This document shows, piece after piece, positions 54,183 through 62,453 of a stretch of DNA of 64,000 bases. Below the pieces are notes generated by a model. The model did no database searches and was not told where the DNA came from. It was given only the letters and a program-made list of their open reading frames with translations. Every line of letters starts with the position of its first letter. Position 1 is the stretch's first letter. The position numbers and the translations under genes are program-made. The stretch lies in NCBI GenBank assembly GCA_021732285.1, contig JAKFVH010000072.1, positions 1 through 64,000 of the forward strand, written 5' to 3'. Source of the stretch: Reyranella sp. (GTDB lineage Bacteria; Pseudomonadota; Alphaproteobacteria; Reyranellales; Reyranellaceae).

Positions 54183-54889
54183 CCCGGCACGCGCTCCGCC
54201 AGCACGCGCTCCGCCGTGGCCAGCGCCTGGGGCGTGCCGATGTGGAACCAGTCGCCGTCGTGGATCATGCCGTGCAGCCGGCCCTCGGCCTCGGTGCGAT
54301 GCCAGAGCTGCAGCAGGGAGAAGGGACCATCGGGCGAATCGCGGAACAGACGCGGCTGGCAGATCGAGACGCTGGCGAAAACATAGGGCGAAAGCGGCGC
54401 CTGGCCGCGATAGCGCAGCCGGCCGCGCGGCTCGATGAAGTAGTCGCCGCGATCCTTGGGCTCGCGCCCGATCACCTTGTGCAACGGGTGCAACAGAAGC
54501 AGGGCATCCATGCGGTCGGCGCCCCATCGCCCTTCCATTCGCCCGAGCGTCGGCTCCTGCGGCCCGTCGCGCCACAGGCTGTCGCCGTTCAGCACGAAGA
54601 ACGGCCCGCTGCCGAGCAGCGGCAGGGCATTCTTCACGCTGCCGCCGGTGTCCAGCAGGCGGTCCTCGACGATCACCTGTGCGCGGCCTTTCACCTGATC
54701 GACGATCTGCTCGGCGAAGACGTGGGCGTTGACCACGATGTTGGTGACGCCATGCGCCTTCAGCCGGGCCAGCGTGTGCTCCAGCATTGGCAGGCCGCCG
54801 ACGCGGATCATCGGCTTCGGCATCTTGTCGGTCAGCGGGCGCATGCGCTCGCCGCGGCCGGCGGCCAGGATCATCGCGGTATCGATCAT
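54179..54889 (-). CDS. murU: N-acetylmuramate-1-phosphate uridylyltransferase
   Basis: The 236-residue nucleotidyltransferase opens TAMILAAGRGERMRPLTDKM, with KPMIRVGGLPMLEHTLARL, the metal-binding FFVLNGDSLW and GDWFHIGTPQAL. It is encoded directly after the sugar kinase AmgK, the known pair of the peptidoglycan-recycling shunt, and would make UDP-MurNAc from MurNAc-1-phosphate. ATG 54889 overlaps the amgK stop. The pathway bypasses fosfomycin-sensitive MurA, which is known for pseudomonads. Confidence 0.9.
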   Translation of the reverse strand: MIDTAMILAAGRGERMRPLTDKMPKPMIRVGGLPMLEHTLARLKAHGVTNIVVNAHVFAEQIVDQVKGRAQVIVEDRLLDTGGSVKNALPLLGSGPFFVLNGDSLWRDGPQEPTLGRMEGRWGADRMDALLLLHPLHKVIGREPKDRGDYFIEPRGRLRYRGQAPLSPYVFASVSICQPRLFRDSPDGPFSLLQLWHRTEAEGRLHGMIHDGDWFHIGTPQALATAERVLAERVPG

Positions 54890-55887
54890 GGAGCTCCAAT
54901 ATGCCGCAACTCGGGCGGCAGCAGGCGGTCGACCCAGGCGCACAAGGGCCGCAGCGCCTCGTGCCGCAGCGCACGCTCGAACATGCGCCAGACGCGCGGC
55001 AGGTGCGGCAGGTACTCGGGCTTGCCGTCACGCTCCAGCAGGCGGACGAACAAGCCGATGATACGGGCATGGCGCTGGGCGGCCATCAAGGCGAAGCCGG
55101 CGGCAAAGTCCTTGGTGTCGAGGCCGGTCTCGCCGAGGTAACGGTCGAGGCAGGCGGCATGCACGGCAGGCGCGACGTCGCGCCGGGCATCCTCGATCAG
55201 GGAGACCAGGTCGTAGGAGGGATGGCCCTGCTGGGCGTCCTGGAAGTCGAGCAGGCCGCAGGCTTTTACGCCGGAACGGCCCGGCAGCCACAGCAGGTTG
55301 TCCTTGTGATAGTCGCGCAGCAGCAGGGTGTCGGCCATCGGAGGCAGGTTGGCGAGGCAGGCGCGCCAGGCGGCGCGATAGGCCATCGTCTCCTCGTCGG
55401 CTGTCGGCCGGCCGCTCGCCGCCGGCAGGTACCATTCCGGCAGCAGCATCGCGGCATCGATCAGCGCCTCGCCGGCATAGGCGCCGAGCCCGGGCAGCAG
55501 CGCGCGCGGGCCGGCGCGATGCAAGACGATCAGCACGTCGGTGGCGCGCTGGTAGAGCTCAGCCTCCTCGCCGCCCGCCGCCAGCACGCGCGCGAAGGTG
55601 TCGTCGCCCAGGTCCTCCAGCAGCAGGAAGCCGTTGCCTTCGTCGACGGCATGGATCACGGGCGCGCTGAGGCCGAGCCCGGCGAGGTGCCGGCCGATGC
55701 GCACGAAGGGCCGCACGTCCTCCTGCGGCGGCGGCGCGTCCATGACCACGGCCGAAGCGCGTGGCCGGCTCAGCCGGAAGTATTTGCGGAACGAGGCGTC
55801 GCCCGCCAGCAGGCGCTCGCCGGCATCGCCCCAGCCGGCGCGGCGCACGAAATCTGCGCGCAGCCTGTCCCTTTCAGAAATCGCCAA
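54886..55887 (-). CDS. amgK: N-acetylmuramate/N-acetylglucosamine kinase (APH fold)
   Basis: The 333-residue aminoglycoside-phosphotransferase-fold kinase has GDASFRKYFRL, the catalytic-loop LLLRDYHKDNLLWL and the Mg-binding GLLDFQDAQQGHPSYDLVSL. It phosphorylates the anomeric position of MurNAc or GlcNAc for MurU. I choose a TTG start at 55887, giving MAISERDRLRADFVRRAGWG, because family members begin just there and AGGGGGA lies 9 bases upstream; no ATG fits. It overlaps the end of tsaE by 14 bases. Confidence 0.87.
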   Translation of the reverse strand: MAISERDRLRADFVRRAGWGDAGERLLAGDASFRKYFRLSRPRASAVVMDAPPPQEDVRPFVRIGRHLAGLGLSAPVIHAVDEGNGFLLLEDLGDDTFARVLAAGGEEAELYQRATDVLIVLHRAGPRALLPGLGAYAGEALIDAAMLLPEWYLPAASGRPTADEETMAYRAAWRACLANLPPMADTLLLRDYHKDNLLWLPGRSGVKACGLLDFQDAQQGHPSYDLVSLIEDARRDVAPAVHAACLDRYLGETGLDTKDFAAGFALMAAQRHARIIGLFVRLLERDGKPEYLPHLPRVWRMFERALRHEALRPLCAWVDRLLPPELRHIGAP

Positions 55888-56335
55888 ACCGTGCGTCCCC
55901 CTGCAGATCGGCGCGCCTGCCTTCGCCCTCCATGGCAAGCGTCACCGTAAGCCGTTCACGGGGCAGCAGCGTCCCAAGCCGCTCGGCCCATTCGACCAGC
56001 GCGATACCGTCGGCGCGCGCCTCTTCCCAGCCCAATTCGAAGACCTGCTCCGGGCTCTCCAGGCGATAGAGATCGAAGTGCCAGAAGGCCCCGCGGCGCG
56101 TGTCGTAGACCTCGACCAGCGTGAAGGTGGGGCTGGGCACGATCAGCCCGCGATCGCCTGAGGCGGCCCGCAGGATAGCGCGGGCCAGTGTCGTCTTGCC
56201 GACGCCCAGCCCGCCTTGCAGGGCCACGACGTCGCGGGGCCTGAGACGCTCGGCCAGCGCTTCGCCCAGCCGCTCGGTCGCGGCCTCATCGGACAACGCG
56301 ACGGAGAGCGAGCGAGGTTGAGCTCGGCCGGTCAA
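55874..56335 (-). CDS. tsaE: tRNA threonylcarbamoyladenosine biosynthesis ATPase TsaE
   Basis: The 153-residue product has Walker A LQGGLGVGKTTLARAIL, VPSPTFTLVEVYDTRRGAFW, HFDLYRLESPEQVFELGWEE and VEWAERLG, all typical TsaE blocks. It works with TsaB and TsaD to install t6A37 in tRNAs and is usually essential. ATG 56335 overlaps the VapD-like stop by four bases (ATGA), so this essential gene sits directly downstream of a toxin gene. Confidence 0.94.
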   Translation of the reverse strand: MTGRAQPRSLSVALSDEAATERLGEALAERLRPRDVVALQGGLGVGKTTLARAILRAASGDRGLIVPSPTFTLVEVYDTRRGAFWHFDLYRLESPEQVFELGWEEARADGIALVEWAERLGTLLPRERLTVTLAMEGEGRRADLQGDARFGDF

Positions 56336-56616
56336 TTTCCCTTCATGAAAGCTGTGAAGTCAGACCACTGCTCGACGCGAAAGGCACGAATGTCTCTCAC
56401 GCTCGCCGGAAACCAAGGCAGTGCCTTCAATGCATTCAATGCGGACAGCAGGTTGGCTAGATCCTCGTTGTCGCAAACGTACACGCTGCCTTGGCGCCAG
56501 TCGAAACCGTAGCCGGCCAAGGTGTTACCGATGTCATTGTAGGCTTGCGTTACGCCTTTCGGATGACGAGTACGGACTTCCTCGACCGTCAGGTCGAACG
56601 CGATCGCAAACATCAA
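56332..56616 (-). CDS. vapD: VapD-family toxin (Cas2-like ribonuclease)
   Basis: The 94-residue product follows the VapD pattern: MFAIAFDLTVEEVRTRHP, QAYNDIGNTLAGYGFDWRQG, SVYVCDNEDLANLLSALNAL and PWFPASVRDIRAFRVEQWSD. VapD has a ferredoxin-like Cas2-type fold; the Haemophilus and Helicobacter proteins are reported RNases. D8 in FDL is the expected metal/catalytic Asp. The start overlaps the antitoxin stop and the stop overlaps the tsaE start, each as ATGA. Confidence 0.88.
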   Translation of the reverse strand: MMFAIAFDLTVEEVRTRHPKGVTQAYNDIGNTLAGYGFDWRQGSVYVCDNEDLANLLSALNALKALPWFPASVRDIRAFRVEQWSDFTAFMKGN

Positions 56617-56831
56617 TCAACCTGGGGATCGCGAATCGCTTCGAGAAATGGATAGTCCAGCTTCTCGCCTGAAAGCAGGACGGAAATTCTCAGCAGCACA
56701 TCGCCATCAGGCGTCGCATTGCCGACGCCTGTAATTTCATACATGGGGCCCGTCCGCCCAAAGCGGCGAACGGTGCCGACCAGAGATCGGGCGTCGAGTA
56801 CACCAGGCTTGCCGACGGTCGCCGTTTCCAT
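56613..56831 (-). CDS. DUF5397/VapX-like antitoxin
   Basis: The 72-residue product starts at ATG 56831 after AAGGAGG, a very strong ribosome site. It contains RSLVGTVRRFGRTGPMYEIT, then GDVLLRISVLLSGEKLDYPF, a short beta-rich protein of the type encoded before vapD. I regard it as the antitoxin by position. The higher initiation strength than that of vapD fits an excess of antitoxin. The module lies between ahcY and tsaE. Confidence 0.75.
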   Translation of the reverse strand: METATVGKPGVLDARSLVGTVRRFGRTGPMYEITGVGNATPDGDVLLRISVLLSGEKLDYPFLEAIRDPQVD

Positions 56832-56903
56832 TGCAACCTCCTTGAACCGAGGTGCTCAGTCTATCAGCGGCCAGCCCCCAGTGCCATGTGGGCCACGCGT
56901 CGA

Positions 56904-58298
56904 TCAGTAACGGTAGAGGTCACCCTTGAACGGGCCGGCCTCGGGCACGCCGATGTACTTGGCCTGATCGGGGCGGAGCTTGGTGAGCTTGGCGCCGACC
57001 TTCTCGAGATGCAGCGCCGCGACCTTCTCGTCGAGGAACTTCGGCAGGGTGTAGACCTTCTTCTCGTACTTGCCCGGGTTGGTCCAGATCTCGACCTGGG
57101 CCAGCGTCTGGTTGGAGAACGAGGCCGACATCACGAAGCTCGGATGGCCGGTGGCGTTGCCCAGGTTCACCAGGCGGCCTTCCGACAGCACGATGATGCG
57201 CTTGCCGTCGGGGAACTCGACCTCGTCGACCTGCGGCTTGACGTTGTGCCACTTGAAGTTCCGCAGGTTGGCGATCTGGATCTCGCTGTCGAAGTGGCCG
57301 ATGTTGCAGACGATGGCGCGGTGCTTCATCGCCTTCATGTGGTCGAGCGTGAGCACGTCGACGTTGCCGGTCGCCGTCACGAAGATGTCGGCCTTGGGCG
57401 CCGCCTCTTCCATCGTCACGACCTCATAGCCTTCCATCGCCGCCTGCAGGGCGCAGATCGGATCGACTTCCGACACCATGACGCGGCAGCCGGCCTGGCG
57501 CAGCGAGGCGGCCGAGCCCTTGCCGACGTCGCCGAAGCCCGCGACCATCGCCACCTTGCCCGACATCATGACGTCGGTGCCGCGGCGGATGCCGTCGACC
57601 AGCGATTCACGGCAGCCGTAGAGGTTGTCGAACTTCGACTTGGTGACCGAGTCGTTGACGTTGATGGCGGGCCACAGGAGCTTGCCTTCCTTGGCCATAG
57701 TGTAGAGCCGGTGCACGCCCGTGGTCGTCTCCTCGGTCACGCCCTTGATCGAGGCGCCGAGCTTGGCGTACCAGCCGGGCTTCGCCTTGTTGGTCTTGGC
57801 GATCGCCTTGTAGAGGACCTCTTCCTCCTCGTTGGTCGGCTTGGCGATCAGCGAGGGATCCATCTCGGCGCGGGCGCCGAGATGGACCAGCAGCGTCGCA
57901 TCGCCGCCGTCGTCGAGGATCATGTTCGGCTCGCCGCCGTCACCCCATTCGAAGATCTTGTGGGTGTAGTCCCAGTACTCCTCGAGGCTCTCGCCCTTGA
58001 TGGCGAACACGGGCGTGCCCGCCTTGGCGATGGCCGCGGCGGCATGGTCCTGCGTCGAGTAGATGTTGCATGAGGCCCAGCGCACGTCGGCGCCCAGCGC
58101 CTTCAGGGTCTCGATCAGCACGCCGGTCTGGATGGTCATGTGCAGCGAGCCGGCGATGCGCGCGCCCTTCAGCGGCTTCTTGGGGCCGTATTCCTTGCGG
58201 ATCGACATCAGGCCCGGCATCTCGGTCTCGGCCATGTCGAGTTCCTTGCGGCCCCAGTCGGCGAGACCGATATCCTTGACGACGTAATCCTGGGCCAT
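56904..58298 (-). CDS. ahcY: adenosylhomocysteinase (SAH hydrolase)
   Basis: The 464-residue product has [59 protein letters not shown], the NAD-binding [20 protein letters not shown], and [12 protein letters not shown]. The C-terminus DLYRY completes the neighbouring subunit's NAD site. It splits S-adenosylhomocysteine to homocysteine and adenosine. The gene follows HPr in the conserved alphaproteobacterial order. Its own upstream region has paired sequence repeats that may bind a regulator. Confidence 0.97.
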   Translation of the reverse strand: MAQDYVVKDIGLADWGRKELDMAETEMPGLMSIRKEYGPKKPLKGARIAGSLHMTIQTGVLIETLKALGADVRWASCNIYSTQDHAAAAIAKAGTPVFAIKGESLEEYWDYTHKIFEWGDGGEPNMILDDGGDATLLVHLGARAEMDPSLIAKPTNEEEEVLYKAIAKTNKAKPGWYAKLGASIKGVTEETTTGVHRLYTMAKEGKLLWPAINVNDSVTKSKFDNLYGCRESLVDGIRRGTDVMMSGKVAMVAGFGDVGKGSAASLRQAGCRVMVSEVDPICALQAAMEGYEVVTMEEAAPKADIFVTATGNVDVLTLDHMKAMKHRAIVCNIGHFDSEIQIANLRNFKWHNVKPQVDEVEFPDGKRIIVLSEGRLVNLGNATGHPSFVMSASFSNQTLAQVEIWTNPGKYEKKVYTLPKFLDEKVAALHLEKVGAKLTKLRPDQAKYIGVPEAGPFKGDLYRY

Positions 58299-58366
58299 TT
58301 GGCGCTCCCGGCATTGAATGAGGTGGCGTGGGTCTTATCAGCCACCCGACCCCGCCTCAACGCGCC

Positions 58367-58417
58367 ATATGCGCATATAAGCAAGAATTTATGCCGATAT
58401 TCCCGAGGCTTTATGCC
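58367..58417 (-). promoter_or_regulatory. ahcY upstream region with palindrome and 22-bp-phased repeats
   Basis: Between ahcY and repeat D1 the sequence turns AT-rich. It holds the palindrome ATATGCGCATAT (58367-58378) and two copies of TTTATGCC (58388-58395 and 58410-58417) exactly 22 bases apart, two helical turns. This spacing suits a protein bound on one face of the helix. I see no SAH-riboswitch-like fold. Methionine-cycle regulation is a guess. Confidence 0.45.
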
Positions 58418-58424
58418 CTCATGT

Positions 58425-58495
58425 CTTCCGGACCGCGCGCGTCCCGCGCGCTCATGAGGCGCGCGGGACGCGCGCGGTCCGGAAGAGCATGATCA
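58425..58495. repeat. palindrome family D, copy 1 (27-bp perfect arms)
   Basis: The arms at 58425-58451 and 58459-58485 are perfectly complementary and extremely GC-rich, with loop TCATGAG. The outer sequence CTTCCGGACCGCGCGC and the right flank AGAGCATGATCACT recur at copy 2 (60613-60689). On the minus strand the element starts at the TGA stop of the HPr gene. Confidence 0.9.
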
Positions 58496-58807
58496 CTCCT
58501 CCCCGAACTTCCCCTCGACCAGGGCCGACAGGGCGGCCATGGCATCCGTGGCCTGGCGGCCCGAGCATAAAAGCTCGATTTCGCTGCCGATGCCGGCGGC
58601 CAGCATCATCAGGCCCATGATGGAAAGGCCGGAGACTTCCTGGCCCTTGAAGGAGACCCGCACGACGGCGTCGAACTGGCCGGCGGTGCGCACGAACTTG
58701 GCGGCGGCACGCGCATGCAGGCCGCGCTTGTTGCCGATGGGAAGAGTGCGCCTCAGTTCGCCGATGCTCGCGTCCGCGGCCCCTTCGGGCGTAGCATCAT
58801 CCGTCAC
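58493..58807 (-). CDS. ptsH: HPr-like phosphocarrier (PTS-Ntr/NPr type)
   Basis: The 104-residue product has GNKRGLHARAAAKFVRTA (the phosphorylated His in GLHAR) and EVSGLSIMGLMMLAAGIGSE, whose Ser in GLSIMG is the site used by HPr kinase. The start is GTG 58807, overlapping the EIIA stop as GTGA; it adds about 16 residues ahead of the HPr core. It relays phosphate in the incomplete alphaproteobacterial PTS, which is regulatory rather than for sugar uptake. Its stop codon is the first part of repeat D1. Confidence 0.93.
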   Translation of the reverse strand: MTDDATPEGAADASIGELRRTLPIGNKRGLHARAAAKFVRTAGQFDAVVRVSFKGQEVSGLSIMGLMMLAAGIGSEIELLCSGRQATDAMAALSALVEGKFGEE

Positions 58808-59208
58808 GAAGCTTCCTTGGCCAGGATCCGCGAAGCGACGGTGATGTACTTGCGGCCCGCCTCCTGGGCCATGCGCACGGCCTCGGCGATCGGCCGGGTG
58901 CGGACCGAGGCGAGCTTGACCAGCATCGGCAGGTTGACGCCGGCCAGCACTTCTATGCGCGCCTGCTCCATGATCGAGATGGCGAGGTTGGACGGCGTGC
59001 CGCCGAACATGTCGGTTAGCACGATCACCCCGTCGCCCGTGTCGCAGGCCTTGGCGCTCTCCAAAATCTCGGCGCGCCGCTTCTCCATGTCGTCGTCGGC
59101 GCCGATACAGACCGCCGACACACATTGCTGCGGACCTACGACATGTTCCAGGGCGGCGATGAATTCACGCGCCAGATTGCCGTGGGTCACCAGTACGATG
59201 CCAATCAT
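58804..59208 (-). CDS. PTS EIIA component, mannose family
   Basis: The 134-residue product begins MIGIVLVTHGNLAREFIAAL, with the phospho-accepting His9 in THGN. VIVLTDMFGGTPSNLAISIM and VLAGVNLPMLVKLASVR are the characteristic EIIA-Man blocks. No membrane EIIB/C/D partner is present, so it acts as a regulatory EIIA in the PTS-Ntr-like chain with HPr. It lies 9 bases after rapZ and overlaps the HPr start by four bases. Confidence 0.93.
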   Translation of the reverse strand: MIGIVLVTHGNLAREFIAALEHVVGPQQCVSAVCIGADDDMEKRRAEILESAKACDTGDGVIVLTDMFGGTPSNLAISIMEQARIEVLAGVNLPMLVKLASVRTRPIAEAVRMAQEAGRKYITVASRILAKEAS

Positions 59209-59217
59209 TCGTATGCT

Positions 59218-60153
59218 CTACCCTGCACCGCCAGCCTCCCCGACTGCATCGGCGTCCCGGTGCGAGAGAGTGACCGAGCGCCCCGCGCCGCGCAACCACT
59301 CCGCAAGCTCCTCGGCGACCGCCACCGAGCGGTGCCGGCCCCCCGTGCAGCCTATGGCGATGGTCAAATAGCTCTTGCCCTCGGCGTCGAATCGGGGCAG
59401 CAGCGGCCCGATCAGGCCCTTCAGCGAACCGATGAACGGCCGGTAGTCGGGGTCGCTCGCCACGAAGCCCGCGACCGCCGGATTGCGGCCGGTCAGCGGT
59501 TTCAGCGCCGGCTCGTAGTGGGGGTTTTTCAGGAACCGCACGTCGAACACCAGGTCGGCCTCGCGCGGCAGGCCGCGGCGGTAGGAGAACGACATCACCG
59601 CGAGCCGCGTGTTGAGGCTGCGGCCGAGCGCGAAGTGCCCGACCAGCAGCTGCTTGAAGGCGTGCGGCGAAAGCGCCGAGGTGTCGATCACGACGTCGGC
59701 CGAATCGCGCACCCAGCCGAGCTGCTTGCGCTCCTCGCCGATGCCGTCCTTCACCGGACGGTCGGGCGCCAGCGGATGCGGCCGGCGCGATTCTGTGTAG
59801 CGCCGCAGCAGGGTCTCGCTGTCGCAATCGAGGAACAGCAGGCGCACCGCGATGTCGGCCCGCAGGCGCAGCTCGCGGATGCGGCGCACCAGGTCGTGCG
59901 GCTCGAAGCCGTAGGTGCGTGTGTCGACGCCGAAGGCGAGGGGAGCTGCCATCTCGCCGGGGCTGCCGGCGGTCGAGCGCATCAGGTCGCCGAGCAGGGG
60001 CAGCGGCACGTTGTCGACGGCGACGTAGCCCATGTCCTCGAGGGCGGCCAGCGCCGTGCCGCGGCCGGCGCCGCTCAGGCCCGTCACCAGGACGAACGGA
60101 CGTCGCGTGTCGCGCTGGTCGGTAGGGGTCGAAGTTGCCGGGCTGTCGGGCAT
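59218..60153 (-). CDS. rapZ: RNase adapter / nucleotide-binding protein RapZ
   Basis: The 311-residue product has the P-loop VLVTGLSGAGRGTALAALED (the usual Lys of Walker A is Arg here), EDMGYVAVDNVPLPLL, DTRTYGF, the FLDCDSETLLRRYTESRRPH helix and GCTGGRHRSVAVAEEL near the end. In enterobacteria RapZ guides RNase E to the GlmZ sRNA; in alphaproteobacteria it is placed with HPr kinase and PTS genes. The Arg in the P-loop could weaken nucleotide binding, though I am not sure it is unusual in this class. Confidence 0.92.
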   Translation of the reverse strand: MPDSPATSTPTDQRDTRRPFVLVTGLSGAGRGTALAALEDMGYVAVDNVPLPLLGDLMRSTAGSPGEMAAPLAFGVDTRTYGFEPHDLVRRIRELRLRADIAVRLLFLDCDSETLLRRYTESRRPHPLAPDRPVKDGIGEERKQLGWVRDSADVVIDTSALSPHAFKQLLVGHFALGRSLNTRLAVMSFSYRRGLPREADLVFDVRFLKNPHYEPALKPLTGRNPAVAGFVASDPDYRPFIGSLKGLIGPLLPRFDAEGKSYLTIAIGCTGGRHRSVAVAEELAEWLRGAGRSVTLSHRDADAVGEAGGAG

Positions 60154-60169
60154 GGCTGACGCGCGCCGA

Positions 60170-60610
60170 TCATGCGTTGGCTATTTGCGTCAAGGCAAGG
60201 CGCAACTTTGCAGAGGCGGACGCTTCGAACGGTGCCAGTGAAACAACCGGCAGATCGATTCCCAGGATTTTTTCGCGTGCGGGCTCGGGCAACCGTTCGA
60301 TTCGCTGAGGCTGAGCGAGATCGGCCAGCAGCGCGACCGCGGCGCGTCTCACCAATTGATCACGGCCGACTTTCACGATGCCGAGGCCACGCGCTTCGAT
60401 CAGGCCCGCGATGCGGGCCGGCGCGGTGGCGATCAACTGCTTGCCCTGGCGGTTGAGCTCGGTCTGGTCGTCGGCCACCAGGCGCCAGCCGGTCTCGATC
60501 AGGCGCAGCGCAAGATCCGACTTGCCGGCACCCGAGGGGCCGCGCAACAGCACGGCGCGCCATGTTTTGCCTTGGCGCAGGGCTACGCAGGTCGCATGCA
60601 CGCGGCTCAT
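60170..60610 (-). CDS. hprK: HPr kinase/phosphorylase, short form
   Basis: The 146-residue product consists only of the C-terminal kinase domain: RVHATCVALRQGKTWRAVLL, LLRGPSGAGKSDLALRLIE (P-loop), RLVADDQTELNRQGKQL and APARIAGLIEARGLGIVKV. Loss of the N-terminal domain is normal in alphaproteobacterial HprK. It phosphorylates HPr on serine. ATG 60610 is preceded by GGAAGAG, which is the edge of repeat D2, so the repeat appears to supply the ribosome binding site. Confidence 0.93.
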   Translation of the reverse strand: MSRVHATCVALRQGKTWRAVLLRGPSGAGKSDLALRLIETGWRLVADDQTELNRQGKQLIATAPARIAGLIEARGLGIVKVGRDQLVRRAAVALLADLAQPQRIERLPEPAREKILGIDLPVVSLAPFEASASAKLRLALTQIANA

Positions 60611-60612
60611 GC

Positions 60613-60689
60613 TCTTCCGGACCGCGCGCATCCTGCGCGCTCATGATCATGAGCGAGCTGGAAGCTCGCGGTCCGGAAGACGATGATCA
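60613..60689. repeat. palindrome family D, copy 2, between chvG and hprK
   Basis: Outer arms CTTCCGGACCGCG (60614-60626) and CGCGGTCCGGAAG (60667-60679) enclose three small hairpins, including the palindrome CGCTCATGATCATGAGCG (60638-60655). It shares its ends with copy 1 at 58425-58495. On the minus strand one end forms the TGA stop of chvG and the other lies just before the hprK start codon, so it fits exactly in the gap between the two genes. Confidence 0.88.
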
Positions 60690-62453
60690 CTTGCGACCGT
60701 CGGCCGCGGGCACGCGCACGGTGAAGCGGGCGCCCAGCACGCGGCCGTCAGGAGCGCGGCGGTTGGAGGCCGAGATCGAGCCGCCGTAGGTCTCCATGAT
60801 CTGCCGGCAGATCGACAGCCCGAGCCCCGAATGCTGGCCGAAATGCTCGGTCGGCCGCTCCGAGTAGAAGCGCTCGAAGATCGATTCGAGATTGTCCTGG
60901 GGAATGCCCGGGCCCTCGTCGTCGATGGTGACGGTGAACGGCCCGCCGCGCGGCGCCCGGCTGAGCTCGACCACGATTTTGGAGCCGGACGGGCTGAACG
61001 ACAGCGCATTGTCGATGACGTTGCGGAACACCTGCCCATAGCGGCCGTCATGGCCATGCGCCAGGAAGGGCGGATTGCTGGCCAGCCGGTATTCGACCTC
61101 GACGCCGCCTTTCTGCTCGGCCGTGATGGCGTAGTGGATGACCATGTCGCTCAAGAGCGTGTTTAGGTCGACCTGCTTGACCTCGCCGCGCATCAGCTCG
61201 GCGTCGAGTCGCGAGGCGTCCGAGATGTCGGTGATCAGCCGGTTCAGGCGATTGATGTCGTCGAACACGATCGCCATCAGCTTGTCGCGCCGCTCCGGCT
61301 CGAGATTGGGCCGCGCCGCGACCTCGATCGCCGAGCGCAGCGAGGTCAGCGGGTTTTTCAGCTCGTGGGCCACGTCGGCGGCGAAGCTCTCGATGGTGCC
61401 GATGCGCTGCCACAGCGCGTCGGTCATCGAGCGCAGTGCGTCGTTCAAATCGCCGATCTCGTCGCCGCGCTTGCCGAGGTCGGGGATCTCCGGCCGGCTT
61501 TCGCGCGCCAGACGCACCTCGTCGGCGGCGCGGGCCAGCCGCACGATCGGCTGGGTGATGGTGCCGGCGAGGTAGAGCGACAGCAGCACGGTGATGCCAA
61601 GCGCCGCCGCCGCGATCACCATCATGTCGTAGCGCACCTCGCGCAGCGACGCGGCAATGGCGCGGTTGTCGCGCGTCAGCATCAGCGCGCCCAGCACCTG
61701 CTTGTAACGCTGCACCGGCACGGCGGCGCTCAGGATCAGCATGCCGTCAGGCGAGACGCGCACCGCCGAGGCGTTGAAGCCGCGCAAGGCGCTGGCCGCC
61801 TCGGGGAAGTCGCGCACCGTGGGGACGGAGCGCTCGACATATTCGGGGAAGCGGTCGACGCGCGAGAGCTGGCGGGCGACCCAGTCGCCGACCCGCTCGC
61901 CCCAGTGCGGCTCGACCGCGGGCACGGCCTGCGGCGGCGGCAGCGGCATGACATGGATGCGTCCGGCGTCGCTCAGGATCGACGAATCGCCCAAAAGCTC
62001 GCCGGTCTCGCTGAATAGGCGGGCGCGCACGCCGGTCGGCCGGACCAGCCGGGTGAGAAGCTGGCGGGCGGCGTCGGCGTCGAGGCGGTTGACCGTTGTC
62101 TCGCCGCCCGCCACGGCGACCTCGCCGATGCCCGCCGCCACCATCTCGCCTTGCACCGCAAGCGAGGCGAGCTCGGCGTCGATCAGCTCTTCTTCGTAGT
62201 CGCTGAGATAGACGGCGCCCAAGGTCAGCAGCGCCACCGGGATGATGTTCAGCAGCAGGATGCGGCGGGTGAGTGGCGAATAGCGCCGTGTCGCGCTGCG
62301 CCGGCGGCGCAGCAGCGATGGCGTCTCGGCCGAGGCGGCGCGCGGCGGCAGCTCGTCGCGGTGCCCCAGCGCCGCGGCGATCCTTGCCCGCAGACCCTGC
62401 AGTCCGAACCGTCGTCCGGGCTCAGGCGTCGCGGTATCGGTATCCGATGCCAT
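60687..62453 (-). CDS. chvG: sensor histidine kinase ChvG
   Basis: The 588-residue product has two membrane segments (about 66-84 and 276-298) that bracket a periplasmic sensor domain. A HAMP-like linker follows, then [20 protein letters not shown] with phospho-His363, [20 protein letters not shown] (N box), DDEGPGIP and [18 protein letters not shown] (G boxes). ChvG senses acidic or envelope-stress conditions through ChvI in rhizobia and Agrobacterium. ATG 62453 overlaps the chvI 3' end by 32 bases. The first 55 residues are a basic cytoplasmic extension. Confidence 0.93.
   Translation of the reverse strand: MASDTDTATPEPGRRFGLQGLRARIAAALGHRDELPPRAASAETPSLLRRRRSATRRYSPLTRRILLLNIIPVALLTLGAVYLSDYEEELIDAELASLAVQGEMVAAGIGEVAVAGGETTVNRLDADAARQLLTRLVRPTGVRARLFSETGELLGDSSILSDAGRIHVMPLPPPQAVPAVEPHWGERVGDWVARQLSRVDRFPEYVERSVPTVRDFPEAASALRGFNASAVRVSPDGMLILSAAVPVQRYKQVLGALMLTRDNRAIAASLREVRYDMMVIAAAALGITVLLSLYLAGTITQPIVRLARAADEVRLARESRPEIPDLGKRGDEIGDLNDALRSMTDALWQRIGTIESFAADVAHELKNPLTSLRSAIEVAARPNLEPERRDKLMAIVFDDINRLNRLITDISDASRLDAELMRGEVKQVDLNTLLSDMVIHYAITAEQKGGVEVEYRLASNPPFLAHGHDGRYGQVFRNVIDNALSFSPSGSKIVVELSRAPRGGPFTVTIDDEGPGIPQDNLESIFERFYSERPTEHFGQHSGLGLSICRQIMETYGGSISASNRRAPDGRVLGARFTVRVPAADGRK

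Noticed and set aside
58299-58424. SAH riboswitch upstream of ahcY
   Set aside because: I looked for the compact pseudoknot pattern expected before ahcY and could not build the stems. The region is AT-rich with protein-site-like repeats instead. A covariance model search would settle it.
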